DNA of 64,000 nt from Streptomyces litmocidini (GTDB lineage Bacteria; Actinomycetota; Actinomycetes; Streptomycetales; Streptomycetaceae). Below the pieces are notes generated by a model that ran no database searches, had not been told where the DNA came from, and saw nothing but the letters and a program-made list of their open reading frames with translations. Shown piece after piece: positions 60,136-64,000 of this stretch; position 1 is the first letter of the stretch; every line of letters begins with the position of its first letter. The position numbers and the translations under genes were made by a program. The stretch covers positions 124,001 to 188,000 of the forward strand of contig NZ_BMTQ01000014.1 in NCBI RefSeq assembly GCF_014649755.1, written 5' to 3'.

Positions 60136-60993
60136 TCAGAACGGGTACCAGCGCACCTCGGGGTCTCCGTCCCGCAGCGAGGCCACCCGCCGCTCGAACT
60201 CGGCGAGCGCCTTCGGGTTCGAGGGCGCGTGCTGGGCCACCCACGCGCAGCTCGCGGTCTCCCGCGCCCCGCGCAGCACCGCGCACCCCTCCCACTCCCT
60301 GACGTCCCAGCCGTACGCCCCGGTGAAGGCCTCGTACGCCGCCGGGTCCAGTCCGTACCGGTCCCGGGAGAGGGCGAGGACCACGAGGTCGTGCTCGCGC
60401 AGATCGGAGGAGAAGGTCTCCAGGTCCACCAGGACCGGGCCGTCGGGGCCCACGTGCACGTTCCGGGGGAGGGCGTCCCCGTGGATCGGGCCCGGGGCCA
60501 GGTGCGGGGTGAGCGCGGCCGCCGCCGGGGCGAAGGAGTCGCGCCGCTCCCGCAGGAACGCCGCGTCCGCCGGGTCGATCGCGTCCCCCGCGAGCCGCAG
60601 CCACCGCTCGACCCCGCCGAGCAGCTCACGGCGGGGGAGCGCGAGCCCCGTCGGCTCCGGCAGCGCGTGCACGGCCCGGAGCAGCGGCGCCAGGTCACGG
60701 GGCTCCGTCGGCCGCACCGCATCCGGCAGCCGGTGCCAGAGCGTGACCGGACGCCCGTCCACGAGCCGGGGCTTCTCCTCGGCGGCCCGGACGGCCGGGA
60801 CACCCGCCGCCTCCAGCCAGGAGGCCAGCGCGAGCTCCCGCTCGGCCCGCGCGAACAGCTCCGCGTCCCGGCCGACCTTCACCACCAGGTCGCCCACCGC
60901 GAAGACCGCGTTCTCCCCGAGGGCGAGCAGCCGCGCCTCCTCCACCGGCAGCCCCGCCCCGGCCAGGAACTCCCGTGCCCGCGCCTCGTCCAT
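60136..60993 (-). CDS. Aminoglycoside phosphotransferase-like kinase
   Basis: 285 residues, ATG 60993 with GGGAGAGG upstream. The Brenner-type motif is GPIHGDALPRNVHVGPDGPVLVDLETFSSD, with His-Gly-Asp and the metal Asp (VDLE) in place; N-terminal VGDLVVKVGRD holds the phosphate-binding Lys. This is the fold of APH drug kinases and of housekeeping kinases (choline, homoserine, sugars), so resistance is not proven. Located next to the alpha/beta hydrolase gene on the same strand, with which it may be co-transcribed. Confidence 0.85.
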   Translation of the reverse strand: MDEARAREFLAGAGLPVEEARLLALGENAVFAVGDLVVKVGRDAELFARAERELALASWLEAAGVPAVRAAEEKPRLVDGRPVTLWHRLPDAVRPTEPRDLAPLLRAVHALPEPTGLALPRRELLGGVERWLRLAGDAIDPADAAFLRERRDSFAPAAAALTPHLAPGPIHGDALPRNVHVGPDGPVLVDLETFSSDLREHDLVVLALSRDRYGLDPAAYEAFTGAYGWDVREWEGCAVLRGARETASCAWVAQHAPSNPKALAEFERRVASLRDGDPEVRWYPF

Positions 60994-61163
60994 CGACCTC
61001 TCCCTCACCTGTGCGTTCCGGCCAAAGTCTCCCATCCGCGCGGATCGTCCCGCAGGGCGCCTTGACGGCCCCACGCCCCGTCAGCACCATGACGGGGTTC
61101 CCACGGCGACGTCATCAGCAGGGGTCCCCCCGGACGGAGTCCGGGGAGAACGGGGGTCTGATC

Positions 61164-62108
61164 GTGAGTTCGGTGACCGCGACGAAGCGGCCCGGCGGCG
61201 CGCGCGCCCCGGGCGCCGCCCCCGCGACACGGCCGCGCGGCCCCGACCTCGGCGCCTGGTTCCTGGTCCTCCCGGCGCTCCTGCCGATCCTGGTCCTCAG
61301 CGTCGGCCCGCTCCTCTACGGCATCGCGCTCGCCTTCACCGACGCCCAGTCCGGCCGCACCCAGGCCACCCGCTGGACCGGCACCCTCAACTTCCAGGAC
61401 CTGCTGCACGACACGCTCTTCTGGGAGTCCTTCCGCATCGGCGTGGTCTGGGCCGTCGGGGTCACCGTCCCGCAGTTCCTGCTCGCCCTCGGACTGGCCC
61501 TGCTGCTCGACCAGGACCTCCGCCTCCGCCGACTGGCCCGGGCCCTCGCCATCATCCCCTGGGCGATGCCGGAGGTCGTCGTCGGCATCATGTGGCGGCT
61601 CGTCTACAACCCCGACGCCGGCGTCCTCAACGAGACCCTCCGGAACCTGGGCCTCGGCCAGGGCCACGACTGGCTCTCCGGACTCGCCACCGCCCTCCCC
61701 GCCGTCATCGTCGTCGGCGTCTGGGCCGGCATGCCGCAGACCACCGTCGCCCTGCTCGCCGGACTCCAGAACACCCCGCGCGAACTCCACGAGGCCGCCG
61801 CCCTCGACGGCGCCGGAGCCTGGCGCCGCTTCCGCGCCGTCACCTGGCCCGCGCTGCGGCCGGTGGCCCTCGCCGTCACCGCCCTCAACCTGATCTGGAA
61901 CTTCAACTCCTTCGCCCTGGTCTACGTCCTGACCAACGGCGGACCGGGCGGCCGGACCCGGCTCCCCATGCTCTTCGCCTACGAAGAGGCCTTCCGCTAC
62001 GGGCAGTTCGGCTACGCCGCCGCCATGGGCTGCGTGATGGTCGCCGCCGTGTCGGTGCTCATCGCCCTCTCCCTCGTACGCCGTCTGAAAGGGGACCAGG
62101 ACCGGTGA
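61164..62108 (+). CDS. Sugar ABC transporter permease (MalF-like)
   Basis: 314 residues from GTG 61164. Six membrane helices with the EAA loop ELHEAAALDGAGAWRRFRAVTWPALRP, the cytoplasmic coupling motif of carbohydrate importers. Opening helix WFLVLPALLPILVLSVGPLLYGIALAF is typical of MalF/UgpA types. The stop is overlapped by the GTG of the next permease gene (GTGA), so both subunits are co-translated. The ATPase is not encoded here; it is probably a shared MsiK-like protein, as usual in Streptomyces. Substrate unknown. Confidence 0.93.
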   Translation: MSSVTATKRPGGARAPGAAPATRPRGPDLGAWFLVLPALLPILVLSVGPLLYGIALAFTDAQSGRTQATRWTGTLNFQDLLHDTLFWESFRIGVVWAVGVTVPQFLLALGLALLLDQDLRLRRLARALAIIPWAMPEVVVGIMWRLVYNPDAGVLNETLRNLGLGQGHDWLSGLATALPAVIVVGVWAGMPQTTVALLAGLQNTPRELHEAAALDGAGAWRRFRAVTWPALRPVALAVTALNLIWNFNSFALVYVLTNGGPGGRTRLPMLFAYEEAFRYGQFGYAAAMGCVMVAAVSVLIALSLVRRLKGDQDR

Positions 62109-62947
62109 GCGCCCTGCGGACGAGCGGGCCGGCGCGAGCGGGCCAGTACCTGGCCCTCCTCGCGTACCTGGCCTTCCTCGCCCTCCCCTTCCTCTGGCTG
62201 GTCTCCACCGCCTTCAAGCCCGCACCCGAGCTGGCCTCGCTCCACCCCACCTGGATCCCGAAGGACCCCACCCTCGACAACTTCCGGCAGGCCTTCGACG
62301 AGCAGCCGCTGCCGAGGGCCGCCGCGAACAGCCTCCTCGCGGCCGCCTCGGCCGCCCTCGTCGCGGTGGGCATCGCCACCCCGCTGGCCCACGTGACGGC
62401 CCGTCACCGGGGTCGGCTCTCCGGCGCCGCCACCGGCTGGGTGGTGATCAGCCAGGCCTTCCCCTTCGTCCTCGTGATCATCCCGCTCTTCCTCGTCCTC
62501 AAGAACCTGCACCTGATCAACAGCGTCGCCGGTCTCGTCCTCGTCTACGTGGTCTGGTCGCTGCCCTTCGCCCTCTGGATGCTCATGGGGTACGCCAGGG
62601 CCGTCCCGGCCGAGCTGGAGGAGGCCGCCGCCGTCGACGGCGCCGGCCGGATCCGCACCCTCGTCTCGGTCACCGCCCCGCTGCTCGCCCCGGGCGTCGT
62701 CGCCACCGCCCTCTTCGCCTTCGTCACCGCCTGGAACGAGTTCTTCTTCGCGCTCGTGCTGCTCAAGTCCCCGGAGAAACAGACGCTCCCGGTCGTCCTC
62801 ACCCACTTCCTCGGCGCCGAGGGCGTCGCCGACCTCGGCCCGCTGGCGGCCGCGGCCTTCCTCGCGACCCTGCCGTCCCTCGTCGTCTTCGGGGTGCTCC
62901 AGAAACGGATCGCGGGCGGGGCGCTCGCCGGGGCGGTGAAGTCGTGA
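62105..62947 (+). CDS. Sugar ABC transporter permease (MalG-like)
   Basis: 280 residues from GTG 62105, overlapping the previous stop by four bases. The EAA loop ELEEAAAVDGAGRIRTLVSVTAPLLAPG and the family pattern FAFVTAWNEFFFALVLLKSPEKQTLPVVL identify the second permease of a carbohydrate importer. Six membrane helices. The next gene starts within its stop (GTGA). Forms a heterodimer with the preceding permease. Confidence 0.94.
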   Translation: MSALRTSGPARAGQYLALLAYLAFLALPFLWLVSTAFKPAPELASLHPTWIPKDPTLDNFRQAFDEQPLPRAAANSLLAAASAALVAVGIATPLAHVTARHRGRLSGAATGWVVISQAFPFVLVIIPLFLVLKNLHLINSVAGLVLVYVVWSLPFALWMLMGYARAVPAELEEAAAVDGAGRIRTLVSVTAPLLAPGVVATALFAFVTAWNEFFFALVLLKSPEKQTLPVVLTHFLGAEGVADLGPLAAAAFLATLPSLVVFGVLQKRIAGGALAGAVKS

Positions 62948-64000
62948 GACGACGGATCCTCGCCCTCACCGCCGCGCTCGCCCTGCTCCTCACCGGGTGC
63001 GCCTCCGGGGACGACGGCCCCGACGACGGTGTCGTACGGCTCCGGTTCCAGTCCCTCGCCTGGCAGGAGGAGTCCGTCGACGCCAACCGGCGACTGGTGG
63101 ACGAGTGGAACGCCGGCCACCCCGGCATCCAGGTCGAGTACGTCCAGGGCAGCTGGGACTCCGTGCACGACCAGCTCCTCACCTCCTTCGAGGGCGGCGA
63201 GGCGCCCGACCTCATCCACGACGCCTCCGACGACCTGGCCGACTTCGCCTACGGCGGCCGGCTCGCCGACCTCCGCCCGCTGCTGTCCGAGCGGTTGCGC
63301 GCCGACATCCCCGCCGCCGGCTGGGAGACCACCACCTTCGGCGAAGGGGTGTACGGCGTGCCGTTCCTCCAGGAACCGCGCGTCCTCATCGCCAACCGGA
63401 AGATCCTGGAGTCCTCCGGCGTCCGCGTCCCCACCCCCGAGAAGCCCTGGAGCTGGACCGAGTTCCGGCGGATCGCCCAGGACCTCACCCGGACCATGGG
63501 ACCCGGCCGCCACGCGGTCGCCTGGCCGCTCAGGGAACCCGTCTCCGTCAGCCTCAACCTCGGCGTCTCGGCCGGCGGCCGGCTCTTCCACCGGGACCCG
63601 GACGGCCGGGTCACCCTCGACTTCACCGAGGCCGACGGCATCGTCCCCGGCACCGTCCACGACCAGGTCGTCACCGACCGGACCGCCCCGCGCACCACGC
63701 TCGGCAGCGGCGGCTCCGACACCCTCCCCGGCTTCTTCGCCGGCAAGTACGCCATGGTCCCCCTGGGCTTCGCCTACCGGCAGCAGATCGCCCAACAGGC
63801 CCCGGAGGGCTTCGAGTGGACCGTGCTGCCCGCACCCGCCGGCGACGGGGGCCTCGCCCAGGGCGTCTCCCCGCAGACCCTGTCGATCGCCGAGGACAGC
63901 CCCCACAAGAAGGAGGCGGCCGCGTTCCTCGACTTCTTCCTGCGCCCGGCGAACATGGTGCGGCTCGCGCGCGGCGACTGGATGCTGCCGACCGGCACGG
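62944..64000 (+). CDS. Extracellular sugar-binding lipoprotein of ABC importer (3' end outside window)
   Basis: 352 residues visible from GTG 62944, cut by the window end. The lipoprotein signal RRRILALTAALALLLTGC places it on the outside of the membrane. RLRFQSLAWQEESVDANRRLVDEWNAGHPGIQVEY, APDLIHDASDDLADFAYGG, GEGVYGVPFLQEPRVLIANR and GKYAMVPLGFAYRQQI are typical of family-1 solute-binding proteins. The order permease, permease, binding protein is less common than binding protein first. The substrate cannot be named; no regulator gene lies upstream in this window. Confidence 0.93.
   Translation, partial: MRRRILALTAALALLLTGCASGDDGPDDGVVRLRFQSLAWQEESVDANRRLVDEWNAGHPGIQVEYVQGSWDSVHDQLLTSFEGGEAPDLIHDASDDLADFAYGGRLADLRPLLSERLRADIPAAGWETTTFGEGVYGVPFLQEPRVLIANRKILESSGVRVPTPEKPWSWTEFRRIAQDLTRTMGPGRHAVAWPLREPVSVSLNLGVSAGGRLFHRDPDGRVTLDFTEADGIVPGTVHDQVVTDRTAPRTTLGSGGSDTLPGFFAGKYAMVPLGFAYRQQIAQQAPEGFEWTVLPAPAGDGGLAQGVSPQTLSIAEDSPHKKEAAAFLDFFLRPANMVRLARGDWMLPTGT

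Noticed and set aside
60136..60993. APH-like kinase as an aminoglycoside resistance gene
   Set aside because: The fold covers many housekeeping kinases and nothing in the context points to resistance.

Overview
The window is high-GC DNA with GTG/TTG starts, many 4-bp ATGA/GTGA gene overlaps, Tat and lipoprotein exports, a DUF397 gene, a SAV2148-type gene and a glycogen-to-trehalose gene set. All of this points to the chromosome of a Streptomyces species. Gene content and order (hemE, hemY, hemQ, DUF692 gene, murC, msrB) look like a conserved chromosomal neighbourhood. No rRNA, tRNA, CRISPR array, intact insertion sequence or phage was recognised.

Layout. Bases 1-6333 hold three genes of the coproporphyrin-dependent haem pathway (hemE cut by the window edge, hemY/cgoX, hemQ/chdC), interleaved on the other strand with a secreted protein, a CoA-disulfide-reductase-like flavoenzyme and a DUF4349 lipoprotein. 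Bases 6350-9755 carry the most interesting locus. It is a tightly packed operon of a DUF692 (MNIO, multinuclear non-haem iron) enzyme with an extra C-terminal domain, a TIGR04222-type membrane protein ending in a 67-residue tail made only of Ser, Gly and Cys, and a second TIGR04222-type protein without the tail. This looks like a post-translational cysteine-modification system with a membrane-anchored substrate. Bases 9830-23000 are mostly housekeeping or conserved genes: PTH2-like hydrolase, AIM24 protein, ABC pair, CE4 deacetylase, PPK2, PhoX, OsmC, ZapE-like ATPase, RibD-type reductase, murC, msrB. A very GC-rich tandem-repeat tract precedes murC.

Bases 23054-28962 encode a giant RHS/YD-repeat polymorphic toxin with a type VII secretion style N-terminus and a C-terminal nuclease domain, followed by a candidate immunity gene. 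Bases 29797-32230 encode a three-gene RsbQ-RsbP-STAS energy-stress module linked by ATGA overlaps. Bases 33052-35297 hold an EF-G paralogue preceded by a long perfect palindrome, a 33-codon Arg-rich leader ORF and three 11-bp-spaced direct repeats. Next come decay products: a DUF397 gene with an in-frame TGA at the conserved Cys codon, and a frameshifted YwqJ-type deaminase toxin beside an orphan SUKH-3 immunity gene.

From 39493 to 43145 there is a TPR protein, a LysR regulator, a hypothetical protein and an M24 peptidase. From 43261 to 54614 the trehalose genes treZ, treY and glgX/treX lie on the minus strand, separated by small genes: GNAT, DUF1707-FHA, a shortened cytochrome P450 and an MFS exporter. 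GlgX debranches glycogen, TreY caps the maltodextrin with trehalose and TreZ releases it. Minisatellite-like repeats lie just past the stops of treZ and treY. Bases 54753-56987 encode two secreted proteins that together look like a copper amine oxidase split into two genes. The window closes with a HEPN-family protein, a DEDDh exonuclease, an alpha/beta hydrolase, an aminoglycoside-phosphotransferase-like kinase and a sugar ABC importer operon (permease, permease, binding protein) cut by the window end.
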